64,000 nt of DNA from Planctomycetota bacterium (GTDB lineage: Bacteria; Planctomycetota; Planctomycetia; Pirellulales; Lacipirellulaceae): contig JAJDEF010000008.1 in assembly GCA_029259945.1 (NCBI GenBank), positions 1-64,000 on the forward strand. The letters are read 5' to 3'. How positions within the stretch are numbered: position 1 is the stretch's first letter; every line of letters starts with the position of its first letter. The notes below the pieces were generated by a model, which was not told where the DNA came from, searched no databases, and was given only the letters and a program-made list of their open reading frames with translations. This document shows positions 18,798-27,390 of the stretch, one piece after another. The position numbers and the translations under genes were made by a program.

Positions 18798-20105
18798 CTA
18801 AGGCACCATGCGATAAGCTTTGATAGCCTGCTCGATGGCCTTGCGGCTTGGTTTGGTGCGGACGGAGATGTACCCCACGATTTTCTTGTTTTCAAAACAC
18901 GGGAAAACGCTCGCCTTTACCCAATAAACTTTGCCGTGCTGCGTTCGATTCATGACATAGCCTTGCCACAGCTTTCCGTCTTTGATTGTTGCCCACAGGT
19001 CGGCAAACGCTGTTTTGGGCATGTCGGGGTGGCGAATGATATTGTGCGGTTTGCCGGCCAGTTCGCCCTGTTCATACTCGGCAAATTTGTAGAAGGTATT
19101 ATTGGCAAACGTGATTTTCCCCCGCGTGTCGGTCGCCGAAATCAGAATATCGTCCTCGGCCAGCACTAACTCTTTCTCGCCTCCCGTAAATCGGTCTCGT
19201 GCACGGAAATCACTGGCAACGACCACCGGGGTCAGTCGCTCTAAAGGATCGATCGAGTCGAACGAGACCCCTTGCATGGTCATCATTTCCATCAAGTAGA
19301 AAAACGTTTTGCCAATGGAATCGATTTCTTGGGATTCGTTTTCCAACTCGACCGAAGAACTAGCCAGTTCGCGAAACTTATTGCACGATGCCTGCAGCTG
19401 GGTGCTAAATCGAGAAGTCTCGCCAGCAATTGTCGAAGCTTTGTCGCGGGTAGTCGAAACCGTATCGACCGACTCCTGCATGTTTTTGACTGCTTGGTTC
19501 ACCCCCTGCAACAATTCGGTGCTGGCGTCCCCGATTTGCTCCATGGTGTCGCGAATTTTTTGATTGGCTTCTTTGGTGGTTCCCGAGAGTTCCTTAACTT
19601 CACTGGCGACCACGGCAAAGCCTTTGCCCGCCTCGCCGGCCCGAGCCGCCTCGATCGTGGCGTTCAAAGCAAGCAGATTCGTTTGATTGGCGATGCCATC
19701 GACAATCTCTACCAGCCCATTGATGGCTGTGAAGTGCGTTTCTAAAGAAGCCATTTTCTCGTTGATAACACTCATTTCAGCCGTGCGGTCTTGGGCTTCA
19801 TCGACCACTCGTCCAACAATGGACTCGATCTCCTGGACATTGGTTTGCACCAAGGCCATCCGTTCGAGGATGCTCTCAAATTCCTCGCTACTTTCTTGAA
19901 TCGCCTCGTTTTGATTCCCAATCGTGAATGCCGACGAATTGGCCACGCCCCCGAGCTGCACGCCCGCAGCACGGAACAGGGTGTTGCGCAGCCCTTCTTC
20001 ATCAAAGTCCAGCAGCGAGCCCGCCTGTTTGCCCTGTTTTTTGAGTCGCCCAAATCGACGCAGCTTCGAGGTCAATTTAGGTGCTTTGGTTGTAGTCGCT
20101 GCCAT
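18798..20105 (-). CDS. soluble methyl-accepting chemotaxis-type receptor with C-terminal PAS domain, copy 2
   Basis: This 435-residue paralogue of the neighbouring receptor is alike over the whole length: Lys-rich N terminus, MCP domain with [20 protein letters not shown] tip, and Aer-like PAS with [18 protein letters not shown]. The ATG at 20105 is chosen because it aligns with the start of copy 1 (MAAT-TKAPK) and follows GAAGGGCATAAC; an upstream in-frame ATG adds 26 residues with no match in copy 1. Differences concentrate in the N-terminal linker and in the region between the MCP and PAS parts (METM/SFDSI instead of LELM/TFDVI). It is probably a cytoplasmic redox or energy sensor for a chemosensory array encoded elsewhere. 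Confidence 0.85.
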   Translation of the reverse strand: MAATTTKAPKLTSKLRRFGRLKKQGKQAGSLLDFDEEGLRNTLFRAAGVQLGGVANSSAFTIGNQNEAIQESSEEFESILERMALVQTNVQEIESIVGRVVDEAQDRTAEMSVINEKMASLETHFTAINGLVEIVDGIANQTNLLALNATIEAARAGEAGKGFAVVASEVKELSGTTKEANQKIRDTMEQIGDASTELLQGVNQAVKNMQESVDTVSTTRDKASTIAGETSRFSTQLQASCNKFRELASSSVELENESQEIDSIGKTFFYLMEMMTMQGVSFDSIDPLERLTPVVVASDFRARDRFTGGEKELVLAEDDILISATDTRGKITFANNTFYKFAEYEQGELAGKPHNIIRHPDMPKTAFADLWATIKDGKLWQGYVMNRTQHGKVYWVKASVFPCFENKKIVGYISVRTKPSRKAIEQAIKAYRMVP

Positions 20106-20368
20106 TATGTTATGCCCTTCATAGTCATCAATCGTAGGCGATTCCAGTCGGACGCTCCGCGTAGAGAATCGAAATAGGACCACTACGTCGTCTTTTAGTC
20201 CTGATAAACAATTAGGTTTAAATGCGGGCCTAGGTAAGAAATAACATAATTAAACAGGTTTCCTGGGGGGGGATTACCTCTGGACTGCAACGATTAGGCG
20301 CAGGCGTGCGAAATCGCACGCTAAGAAAATTACGATTACGACGATTTTCGCAGAGCTTCTACCGCCCA

Positions 20369-20438
20369 TCCGGCCAGAATGGCCGGGCTATGGGCCCGAC
20401 GCGACCTTCTCCATAGCCGGGCCATCCTGGCCCAGAAA
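20369..20438. repeat. REP inverted pair 5 with extended tail
   Basis: Reverse copy 20369-20392 (CCGGCCAGAATGGCCGGG) and forward copy 20412-20438 (arms CGGGCCA / TGGCCCA, one mismatch). The forward copy continues into a tail with TACAAATCG-CGGAGCCCCACC (to 20472) that recurs behind the HEAT-Hint gene at 22624-22658. Confidence 0.88.
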
Positions 20439-20499
20439 TAGCCCCGATTTTACAAATCGACGGAGCCCCACCCCAGTTCTCAGCCCCCACCGCAAAAAT

Positions 20500-20529
20500 T
20501 TGACCACCCCCCTCAAGTTCTGCTAAACT
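20500..20529 (+). promoter_or_regulatory. sigma70-type promoter of the HEAT-Hint gene
   Basis: TTGACC (20500-20505), an 18-base spacer and TAAACT (20524-20529) lie 55 bases before the ATG, which has an AGGGAGAA ribosome binding site. Confidence 0.6.
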
Positions 20530-20583
20530 GAGCGCCACTGATGGGGGGCACCACTCTTTCTTTCTGGAACAGGGAGAATTGCC

Positions 20584-22602
20584 ATGTCCACACAGGCAAA
20601 CAGGCCGTTTGTGCTCACGCATCTCTTTCTCGGCATCCTCGCCTTGGCGATCTATTCAGATCGTCTTTCCTTGCGAGCAAATGCACAGCCCGGCTTAGAC
20701 GAAGCAGTCGCTGGCCGCCAAAAACTTGTCTCTCAGGTAACCGCTATCGGCGGGGATGTCCTACGGACGCGGCTCCGAGAATTGGCGGGCAATAACGTTG
20801 CTGAGCGAAATCTCGCACACTGGTATGCAGGCCAACTGAAATCAGGTGACGAGTGGCTCGCAATCGAGACCGTCCAGCAGGAAGCTGCGAGTGACTCCCG
20901 ACTGACAGAGTATCGAAGCCAGCGAGATGAAATTTCCGACAGCGCAGCCGACCACGAGCGACTTGCCCGTTGGTGCCAAAAACAAAATCTCGTAGCCCAG
21001 GCAAGAGTCCACTGGCTTCACGTCCTCAGATTTCAACCACAACACCGCGCAGCACTCAACGTCCTGGAGCTAAAGTGGCATGACGATCGCTTGATCGCTC
21101 TCGACGAAATACCCCTCGTCGAGGCCAGGGAACGCGAATTTCAGAAGCAGAAAAAACAGTGGAAGGCAAAGGCCCAAAGGCTCCGCCGCGCTTTCGAACA
21201 GGGCGAACCCAAAGAACGTCTAGCCGCCCAAGCCGAAATCCGACAAGTCGACCAGCCAGCAGCCGTCCCGGCGCTTTTGGAAGAATTCGCCGAAAAAGGT
21301 GCCACTGAAGAAATAACCTCTAATCGCCAAGCGGTGCTCATGGCGGCACTGGGGGGGATCGACGATCCGGCGGCCGTCGAGACGCTTCTTGAGTTTGCCA
21401 CCCGATCGCCACGCGAGTCGGTACGCTACGCAGCCATCGACCAACTAAAATCGAAGCCGCTACACGAATATGTGCCCATCTTGCTGTCCGAAATGCAGAT
21501 GCCGGTCGAAGCTGCGGTCAGTTTCAACGAAATCGGCACGCAGATCGTCAGCTCCTACTCCTACGGCCAGGAAGGCCCCGGCGGACAATTGCTTGAACGC
21601 AACCGTCGTTCCTATCGTGAAATCCCAGGACATCGATACGTGTCGGCCCCGATTTACCGTCGGCGCGTGACTAACGTCCCACGCAAGCTAATTCGCGAAG
21701 CATATGACATTCCCGACCGTGTCCATGAAGCCTATGAGTGCAATGGTCACCTCGTTCCTACCCACATCCACCGTGGACGTCATGTGGCGGCACAGTACCA
21801 AGAGGCATACACAGAGGTTTCTTACGACCATCTCCGCAATGTCTATCGCGAGAACCGCGCCTATTCGAAAAACGCGCAACAAACAGTTCAAAAATCAAAA
21901 TCGCAGGCCGCTGGGGTGGCCCAACAACTCCAGCAATTTAATCAAACTCTCGCCCAGCAGAATGAACGAATTGCCTACGTGTTGACCGAAGTTACCGGCG
22001 AAACACTCGGTACCTATCCCAAATCGTGGTGGAACTGGTGGGGCGACTACCTCGACAAAAATCCCGGTCTAGTCGCCTCGGGCGCACGGCAACAGCTCAA
22101 TCAAGTTTTGCTAAACCAAAAGCCTCGTGGCCTATCTCGGGGCACCTGGGTTTGGACACGGCAAGGCCTGCGCTCGGTCGAGACGGTATTTCCTGGCGAT
22201 TTTGTACTTTCGCAAGATCCCAAGACGGGCGAATTGGCCTACAAAGTCGTCGTGGCAATTGCCGCACCACGGGAGCTAACGGTCTTTAAGCTTGAGTTAG
22301 CAGACGGTTCGTTGCACTGCACCCCAGGCCATGTGGTTTGGGTGTCGGGTGCCGGGTGGCAACGGGTTAGCAAATTGCAGCCAAGCCAATCCCTACACAG
22401 CGTCCACCGCGAGCCACAGGTCACAGGCGTCGAAGAGGCTTTCACCATCGACAGCTACGACCTTTTTGTCGAAGATTTCCACACGTTCTTCGTTGGCGAG
22501 CACGGGCTTCTAGTCCACGACGCCACCCCAATTAGCCCTACCTATACAGCCCTCCCCGGCTTCTCCCCAGCCACCGTAGCCCAAGCCGCCACCCCTCCAT
22601 AG
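20584..22602 (+). CDS. secreted HEAT-repeat protein with C-terminal Hint domain lacking the catalytic cysteine
   Basis: This 672-residue protein has an N-terminal signal peptide (HLFLGILALAIYSDRLSLRA, cleavage probably after ANA). Residues about 205-295 look like HEAT-type helical repeats (DDPAAVETLLEFATRSPRES, then VRYAAIDQL). A Tyr/Arg-rich middle part follows, and then residues about 515-655, a Hint (hedgehog/intein) domain: GTWVWTRQGLRSVETVFPGD, HCTPGHVVWVSGAGW and YDLFVEDFHTFFVGEHGLLV. The domain start reads GLSRGT where self-processing Hint domains have CFxxGT, so the nucleophilic cysteine is absent and cleavage is doubtful. No toxin domain follows. Such proteins recur in planctomycetes; function unknown. 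The stop codon TAG lies inside a REP repeat. Confidence 0.75.
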   Translation: MSTQANRPFVLTHLFLGILALAIYSDRLSLRANAQPGLDEAVAGRQKLVSQVTAIGGDVLRTRLRELAGNNVAERNLAHWYAGQLKSGDEWLAIETVQQEAASDSRLTEYRSQRDEISDSAADHERLARWCQKQNLVAQARVHWLHVLRFQPQHRAALNVLELKWHDDRLIALDEIPLVEAREREFQKQKKQWKAKAQRLRRAFEQGEPKERLAAQAEIRQVDQPAAVPALLEEFAEKGATEEITSNRQAVLMAALGGIDDPAAVETLLEFATRSPRESVRYAAIDQLKSKPLHEYVPILLSEMQMPVEAAVSFNEIGTQIVSSYSYGQEGPGGQLLERNRRSYREIPGHRYVSAPIYRRRVTNVPRKLIREAYDIPDRVHEAYECNGHLVPTHIHRGRHVAAQYQEAYTEVSYDHLRNVYRENRAYSKNAQQTVQKSKSQAAGVAQQLQQFNQTLAQQNERIAYVLTEVTGETLGTYPKSWWNWWGDYLDKNPGLVASGARQQLNQVLLNQKPRGLSRGTWVWTRQGLRSVETVFPGDFVLSQDPKTGELAYKVVVAIAAPRELTVFKLELADGSLHCTPGHVVWVSGAGWQRVSKLQPSQSLHSVHREPQVTGVEEAFTIDSYDLFVEDFHTFFVGEHGLLVHDATPISPTYTALPGFSPATVAQAATPP

Positions 22603-22623
22603 CCGCACCATCCTGGTGCGGAA
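22599..22623 (+). repeat. single REP copy overlapping the HEAT-Hint stop codon
   Basis: Head CATAGCC, arms CGCACCA / TGGTGCG around TCC, then GAA. The TAG of the head (22600-22602) is the stop codon of the preceding gene. The tail to 22658 repeats that of pair 5. Confidence 0.85.
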
Positions 22624-22666
22624 TAGCCGCAATCATACAAATCGGCGGAGCCCCACCAAAAATAAT

Positions 22667-22717
22667 CGGCCCTCTCCAAATAGGGCCGTTGACGCTGGGG
22701 TCAATTCAACATAGAAT
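22667..22717 (+). promoter_or_regulatory. promoter of the S10 operon with upstream hairpin
   Basis: TTGACG (22689-22694), exactly 17 bases, TAGAAT (22712-22717): a near-consensus sigma70 promoter 80 bases before rpsJ. Immediately upstream is the hairpin GGCCCT-N8-AGGGCC (about 22668-22687), possibly ending transcription from the accessory block or acting as a regulatory site. Confidence 0.7.
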
Positions 22718-22796
22718 CTGCGATTCGTCGCTATTGCTAGTGGCGTTTATGGTCTTTGAAACTTTGATCCACACAGTCCCGAGGTAGGGAGGCAAC

Positions 22797-23120
22797 GTGC
22801 CCGCGTCGAAGGAAGTAATTCGTATCCGAATGGAAGCCTACGATCACTCGGTTTTGGATCAGAGTGCGGCTGAGATTGTCGACACGGCCAAACGTACCAA
22901 TTCGGTGGTGCATGGGCCAATTCCGCTGCCAACTCGCATCGAGCGATACACGGTTTTGTCTGGGCCTCATGTTGACAAGAAGGCCCGTCATCAGTTTGAG
23001 ATCCGCACGCATAAGCGGTTGATCGATATTGTTCAGGCAACTGCCAAGACGATTGAAGCGCTCAACAAGCTGAGCCTGCCTGCGGGCGTGGATATTAAGA
23101 TTAAAGCAACCGCCGGTTAA
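22797..23120 (+). CDS. rpsJ: 30S ribosomal protein S10
   Basis: S10 (107 residues) is a 30S head protein that also serves as NusE in antitermination. Conserved segments: [52 protein letters not shown]. The start is a GTG at 22797 preceded by GGTAGGGAGGCAAC, a strong Shine-Dalgarno. It opens the S10 operon. In most bacteria tuf or fusA lies directly upstream; here an accessory block intervenes. Confidence 0.97.
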   Translation: MPASKEVIRIRMEAYDHSVLDQSAAEIVDTAKRTNSVVHGPIPLPTRIERYTVLSGPHVDKKARHQFEIRTHKRLIDIVQATAKTIEALNKLSLPAGVDIKIKATAG

Positions 23121-23255
23121 TGGCGAAAAAATCGATAAGTAAGTCAGTGAAACAAGAGTTTAAGAGAATATTTACATGGTGCGGAAGTTGCGTGGGTAAG
23201 CCTCGCGTTTGCGAGTGTCTCCTGCGTCGCCTAGCTGTTTTCGGGGATTGAAGTC

Positions 23256-23957
23256 ATGGCCACTAGTGGTAGCGTCGTCGGCATTTTGGGCCGCAAGGTC
23301 GGGATGACGCAAATCTATGATGAATCAGGCAAAGTTGTGCCAGTGACCGTCCTTGAGGCTGGTCCGTGCGACGTGCTCAGTATTCGTACCCCCGAGCGAG
23401 ATGGCTACGAGGCCGTCCAGTTGGGTTATCTTGATAAGCCTCGCCGTCTAGCGAGTCGAAGTCAGCGAGGCCAAGTCGCCAAGCTCGACAGCAAACGCAG
23501 TAAAAAACGGGCTGCCGATGGCATCGAGCCTTCTGTAAAGCCAAATTGCGAGCCTAAGCGGTTTATTCGCGAGATTCGAGGCGCAGCGGGCGAACTCGAA
23601 GTGGGGTCGCAGGTTGCGGTCGATGCCTTCGAGGATATCGCCAGTGTCGATGTCATTGCGACCAGCAAGGGTCGCGGCTTCTCGGGTGCGATGAAACGGC
23701 ACAATTTTTCAGGTCAGCGTGCTTCGCACGGCGTCAAAAAATGTCATCGCCACATGGGCGGTACAGGCTGTAGTGCATCGCCGGGTCGTTTATTCAAAGG
23801 TATTCGTATGCCGGGGCAGTATGGAAATACCCGCTGCACGGTCCGAAATCAAAAAGTCGTCCGTATTGATGCAGAGCGAAATTTGTTGCTTGTTCGTGGT
23901 TCGGTGCCTGGCCCCAATGGTGGGTATGTCGTCGTTCAGCAGACGAATAAGCTGTGA
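23256..23957 (+). CDS. rplC: 50S ribosomal protein L3
   Basis: L3 (233 residues) is an early 23S assembly protein whose loop reaches the peptidyl transferase centre. Seen: GILGRKVGMTQIYDESGKVV at the start and the central loop HGVKKCHRHMGGTGCSASPG RLFKG split around the tip, with the typical MPGQYGN. A basic insert of about 25 residues (SKRSKKRAADGIEPSVKP) between the two halves makes it longer than E. coli L3 (209). Order rpsJ-rplC-rplD is standard. Confidence 0.97.
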   Translation: MATSGSVVGILGRKVGMTQIYDESGKVVPVTVLEAGPCDVLSIRTPERDGYEAVQLGYLDKPRRLASRSQRGQVAKLDSKRSKKRAADGIEPSVKPNCEPKRFIREIRGAAGELEVGSQVAVDAFEDIASVDVIATSKGRGFSGAMKRHNFSGQRASHGVKKCHRHMGGTGCSASPGRLFKGIRMPGQYGNTRCTVRNQKVVRIDAERNLLLVRGSVPGPNGGYVVVQQTNKL

Positions 23958-24035
23958 GGTGTAGGTGAATTGCTCGGGTAACGGTTCCTCGATCGAGAGC
24001 CTTCGGGTTAAAGTTTAGAAAATAAAGTTCAGAAA

Positions 24036-24683
24036 ATGCCAAAACTCACTGTACATGATGTGAAGGGTAAAAAGGTCGGCACCTATAATGTCGAGCCTAC
24101 CGATTTTGCTCCGCGCATTAACAAGCAGTTGCTGCACGATGCTGTCGTCATGTATCAGGCGAATCAACGGCAGGGCTCGCATCAGACAAAAACTAGAAGT
24201 CACGTCGCAGGAACAACCAAGAAGCTCTATCGCCAGAAGGGGACGGGCAACGCCCGGGCTGGTTCGCGTCGAAGCGGTATTCGCACAGGTGGTGGTCATA
24301 TTCATGCGATTAACAATCGCGACTATTCCTACTCGTTGCCCCGCAAGGCGCTGCAGTTAGCTGCTCGAATGGCCTTGGCGTCCAAAGTGCGTGACGATGA
24401 AGTGACTGTGGTCGACAAGTTGGAATTTGCCGAACCAAAGACAAAAGAGATGGCCACTGCATTGCAGCATTTAGACTGCCAGGGCGGGTCGCTGTTGATC
24501 GCCACTGCAGGCAATGCTCCTTGTGTTTACAAAAGTGCCCGTAACATCAGCGGGGTGTCTGTCTCGGCTGCTGCCGATTTGAATGCCTTGAGCCTGCTTT
24601 CCGCAAAGCGGCTACTGATTACGACCGAAGCTCTCGACCAGCTCAAAGAGCAGGCCGGAGCAGCCAGTGGAGCCAATAGCTGA
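24036..24683 (+). CDS. rplD: 50S ribosomal protein L4
   Basis: L4 (215 residues) lines the exit tunnel and, in E. coli, autoregulates the S10 operon. The extended loop is visible as TRSHVAGTTKKLYRQKGTGN followed by ARAGSRRSGIRTGGGHIHA, then YSYSLPRKALQLAARMAL. Length is normal. The start at 24036 is preceded by AAAGTTCAG and has no strong Shine-Dalgarno. Confidence 0.96.
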   Translation: MPKLTVHDVKGKKVGTYNVEPTDFAPRINKQLLHDAVVMYQANQRQGSHQTKTRSHVAGTTKKLYRQKGTGNARAGSRRSGIRTGGGHIHAINNRDYSYSLPRKALQLAARMALASKVRDDEVTVVDKLEFAEPKTKEMATALQHLDCQGGSLLIATAGNAPCVYKSARNISGVSVSAAADLNALSLLSAKRLLITTEALDQLKEQAGAASGANS

Positions 24684-24710
24684 GTGCCCCTCGCGAGAGC
24701 TTGAGAAACC

Positions 24711-25025
24711 ATGCCACGACATATACCACAAAAAACGAGTATCGAGCTTGAGCCGCATCAGGTGATTATTAAGCCATTGGTGACGGAAAAAGGCATGCAT
24801 CGCTCGACACGTTGCAATGCTTATGCCTTCGAAGTCAATCGCTTGGCGAATAAGCAGGATGTGAAGCGGGCTGTCGAAGAATTGTTTGAAGTCAGAGTAT
24901 TAAAGGTGCATACCCAAAACCGTAAAGGGAAGCCGCGTCGGACAAAGATGCGGTTTGGGCACACCAAAGATTGGAAAAAAGCCATTGTGACGCTCGACGC
25001 CGAGCATCGCATTGAATTGTTTTAG
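24711..25025 (+). CDS. rplW: 50S ribosomal protein L23
   Basis: L23 (104 residues) is at the tunnel exit and docks trigger factor and SRP. LEPHQVIIKPLVTEKGMHRS and YAFEVNRLANKQDVKRAVEE are diagnostic, as is VNT/VHTQNRKGKPRR. The N terminus is about ten residues longer than usual. It follows rplD by 27 bases. Confidence 0.95.
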   Translation: MPRHIPQKTSIELEPHQVIIKPLVTEKGMHRSTRCNAYAFEVNRLANKQDVKRAVEELFEVRVLKVHTQNRKGKPRRTKMRFGHTKDWKKAIVTLDAEHRIELF

Positions 25026-25034
25026 AAGGAAGGC

Positions 25035-25076
25035 GCTAGTTGCTAGACGTTAGTTATTTGAAAACTAGCGACTAGC
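25035..25076. promoter_or_regulatory. 12-bp stem inverted repeat before rplB
   Basis: GCTAGTTGCTAG (25035-25046) and CTAGCGACTAGC (25065-25076) pair over 12 positions with one G-T wobble around an 18-base loop. It lies in the rplW-rplB gap inside the operon, with no T-run. Function unknown; possibly an intergenic palindromic repeat or RNA processing site. Confidence 0.45.
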
Positions 25077-25090
25077 ACCCAGCAGCTATT

Positions 25091-25951
25091 ATGGGCATTC
25101 GCAAATACAAACCGACTACGCCTGGCCGCCGCGGAGCGACGGTTAGCGATTTCGCCGAGCTCACCCCAGGTGCAAAGCCTGAGAAGAGCTTGCTGCGTCC
25201 AATCACCAAGACGGGCGGTCGGAATAACCAGGGTAAGATTACTGCTCGACATCGGGGTGGTGGCCATAAGCGTCGCTATCGATTGATCGATTTTCGTCGC
25301 AATAAAGATGGTGTTCCTGCGAAAGTTGACTCGATTCAATACGACCCGAATCGGACAGCTCGGATTGCGTTGCTCCACTATGTGGATGGCGAAAAGCGTT
25401 ACATCATTGCCCCTGATGGTCTCACGGCAGGAGATTCCGTGATGAGCGGCCCCGAGGCACCGGCGAAGGTTGGCAACTGCTTGCCTCTCTCGAAGATGCC
25501 GCTGGGTACCACGATTCATAATATCGAATTACGAGAAAACCGAGGTGGTGTGCTTTGTCGCAGTGCCGGTACGAGTGCGACGCTAATGGCTCGCGAAGCA
25601 GGTTGGGCTCAGATATCGTTGCCCAGTGGCGAAATTCGCCGTATTCCGTCTGCTTGTCGAGCAACTGTGGGTGCCACAAGTAATGGCGATCACATGGCTA
25701 TTGTGATTGGCAAGGCGGGCCGAAAACGATGGATGGGCCGTAGGCCACATGTTCGCGGCACGGCGATGAACCCGGTGGATCATCCGCATGGTGGTGGCGA
25801 AGGTCGCACCAAGGGTGGTCGCCATCCGGTGAGCCCTCAAGGCAAGCCGGCTAAGGGTGGTGCAACTCGTCAGCGTCGCAAGGCTTCGAATAAAGCGATT
25901 GTTCGCCGGCGTCGAAGTAGGCGTTACGGACAACTCAAATTAGTTAAGTAA
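25091..25951 (+). CDS. rplB: 50S ribosomal protein L2
   Basis: L2 (286 residues) is an essential part of the peptidyl transferase environment. The [20 protein letters not shown] segment, [14 protein letters not shown] and the C-terminal [18 protein letters not shown] loop containing the conserved histidine are all present. Length is close to the E. coli 273. It is followed closely by rpsS. Confidence 0.98.
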   Translation: MGIRKYKPTTPGRRGATVSDFAELTPGAKPEKSLLRPITKTGGRNNQGKITARHRGGGHKRRYRLIDFRRNKDGVPAKVDSIQYDPNRTARIALLHYVDGEKRYIIAPDGLTAGDSVMSGPEAPAKVGNCLPLSKMPLGTTIHNIELRENRGGVLCRSAGTSATLMAREAGWAQISLPSGEIRRIPSACRATVGATSNGDHMAIVIGKAGRKRWMGRRPHVRGTAMNPVDHPHGGGEGRTKGGRHPVSPQGKPAKGGATRQRRKASNKAIVRRRRSRRYGQLKLVK

Positions 25952-25980
25952 AAACAGGTCAGGGTCGAAAGCAGGGATTT

Positions 25981-26247
25981 ATGGGACGTTCACTAAAAAA
26001 AGGCCCTTACATTGACCCCAAGCTCTATCTCAAGGTAGAGAAACAAAACGAACAGGGTGGGAAATCGCCAATCACAACTTGGGCACGGGCATGCACGATT
26101 GTCCCCGAGTTTGTTGGGCATACGTTCCTTGTGCATAACGGGAAAGCGCATTTGAAGGTTTTTGTGACCGAAGACATGGTGGGTCACAAGTTGGGCGAGT
26201 TTTCGCCGACGCGTAATTTCCGCGGCCACAGTGGCAGAGGGAAGTAG
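25981..26247 (+). CDS. rpsS: 30S ribosomal protein S19
   Basis: S19 (88 residues) lies in the 30S head near the A-site finger. It shows [20 protein letters not shown] at the start, then [20 protein letters not shown] and [20 protein letters not shown], the whole family consensus. Thirty bases behind rplB, normal order. Confidence 0.98.
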   Translation: MGRSLKKGPYIDPKLYLKVEKQNEQGGKSPITTWARACTIVPEFVGHTFLVHNGKAHLKVFVTEDMVGHKLGEFSPTRNFRGHSGRGK

Positions 26248-26302
26248 ATCAAAGGAGTTCGCATCGGGTTACCGAAGCTGACCACCAGTTAAGAGCTAAA
26301 AA

Positions 26303-26629
26303 ATGGCATACACAGCAACTCACATGCATGCACGCATCAGCGCGACCAAAGTTCGTCCTCTCGCGGATCTGATTCGTGGTAAGACGGTCGACGAAGCGTT
26401 GGCGATCCTTCAATATCAGCCCCAGCGTGGTGCGAGGATGTTGGAGAAAGTGTTGAAGAGTGCGAAGGGAAATGCCGAAGATTTGCGAGCCCCCAACGTA
26501 GCTGGCCTACGTGTGGTGGATGCTCGAGTCGATGGCGGACCCATGTTCAAGCGAGTTCGACCGGGTGCTCGTGGCATGGCTCACATTATTAAAAAACGGT
26601 TTGCACATATTAAAATATCGATCGGTTAG
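26303..26629 (+). CDS. rplV: 50S ribosomal protein L22
   Basis: L22 (108 residues) has its beta-hairpin in the exit tunnel at the constriction next to L4. HARISATKVRPLADLIRGKT and the hairpin region VDGGPMFKRVRPGARGMAHI followed by IKKRFAHIKI are typical. Length is normal. Confidence 0.97.
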   Translation: MAYTATHMHARISATKVRPLADLIRGKTVDEALAILQYQPQRGARMLEKVLKSAKGNAEDLRAPNVAGLRVVDARVDGGPMFKRVRPGARGMAHIIKKRFAHIKISIG

Positions 26630-26694
26630 GTCAAAAATTTGGTCGTTAGTCATTGGCCACAAGTCAGCAGCTAACAGCAAAGAACTAAAAAACT

Positions 26695-27390
26695 ATGGGT
26701 CAAAAAGTCAATCCAATTGGTTTTCGTACAGGCATTATGCTGGGCTGGAAAAGCCGCTGGTATGCCTCGAAAAGAGAGTTCGCAGATCTCTTGATCGAAG
26801 ATCATAAGATTCGAAAATACGCACACAAAAAGTACAAGTTTGCAGGCATCTCGAAAGTCGAGATCGAGCGCACCCGCGATGAAGTTAAGGTGATTATGTT
26901 CGCTGCTCGACCTGGGGTCATCATTGGCCGCAAGGGCCAGGAGATTGAGCAGCTTCAGGATGAGTTACAAGCGTTAGTTGGTCGTCGGATCAACATTAAG
27001 ATCGAAGAGATCTCGCGTCCCGAGCTGCAAGCTCAGCTGGTGGCCGAGGATATCGCCGAACAACTTATGAAAAGAGCCAGTTTCCGTCGTACGATGAAGC
27101 GTTCGATGGAGCAAACCATGGAGGCCGGTGCCAAGGGGATTAAAATCCAGTTGGCAGGCCGACTAGGTGGTGCCGAAATGGCACGTCGTGAAAAGCAAAT
27201 TTCCGGATCGATTCCGCTGAGCACTTTGCGAGCAAAGATCGATTACGGTTTCGTGGAAGCCAAGACCGCTCAAGGGCATATTGGCGTCCAAGTTTGGGTT
27301 AACCAAGGCATGTACGAGGACGAAGACGATGGCGCTGATGCCCAAGAGGGTCAAGCACAGAAAAAGCCAAAGAGGTCGTATAAGAGGTAA
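26695..27390 (+). CDS. rpsC: 30S ribosomal protein S3
   Basis: S3 (231 residues) forms the mRNA entry site with S4 and S5. It starts [14 protein letters not shown], has the KH-domain motif [13 protein letters not shown], and carries [20 protein letters not shown] in the C-terminal domain. The acidic then basic tail ([22 protein letters not shown]) overlaps the first 62 bases of rplP in another frame, an unusually long overlap for two ribosomal genes. Confidence 0.97.
   Translation: MGQKVNPIGFRTGIMLGWKSRWYASKREFADLLIEDHKIRKYAHKKYKFAGISKVEIERTRDEVKVIMFAARPGVIIGRKGQEIEQLQDELQALVGRRINIKIEEISRPELQAQLVAEDIAEQLMKRASFRRTMKRSMEQTMEAGAKGIKIQLAGRLGGAEMARREKQISGSIPLSTLRAKIDYGFVEAKTAQGHIGVQVWVNQGMYEDEDDGADAQEGQAQKKPKRSYKR

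Larger units (their letters stand above)
20106..20583. other. intergenic region between divergent MCP-PAS and HEAT-Hint genes
   Basis: No gene is seen. It contains REP pair 5, its extended tail (to about 20472), and a sigma70-type promoter for the HEAT-Hint gene. A run GGTTTCCTGGGGGGGGATT lies near 20260. Confidence 0.6.

Noticed and set aside
13252..20438. regular palindromic repeats as a CRISPR array
   Set aside because: Copies are not evenly spaced, spacers are not of constant length, arms vary and no cas gene is present; they fit REP/REPIN elements.
22123..22602. active intein or polymorphic toxin
   Set aside because: No extein follows the domain, the first cysteine is missing, and no toxin or immunity gene is adjacent.
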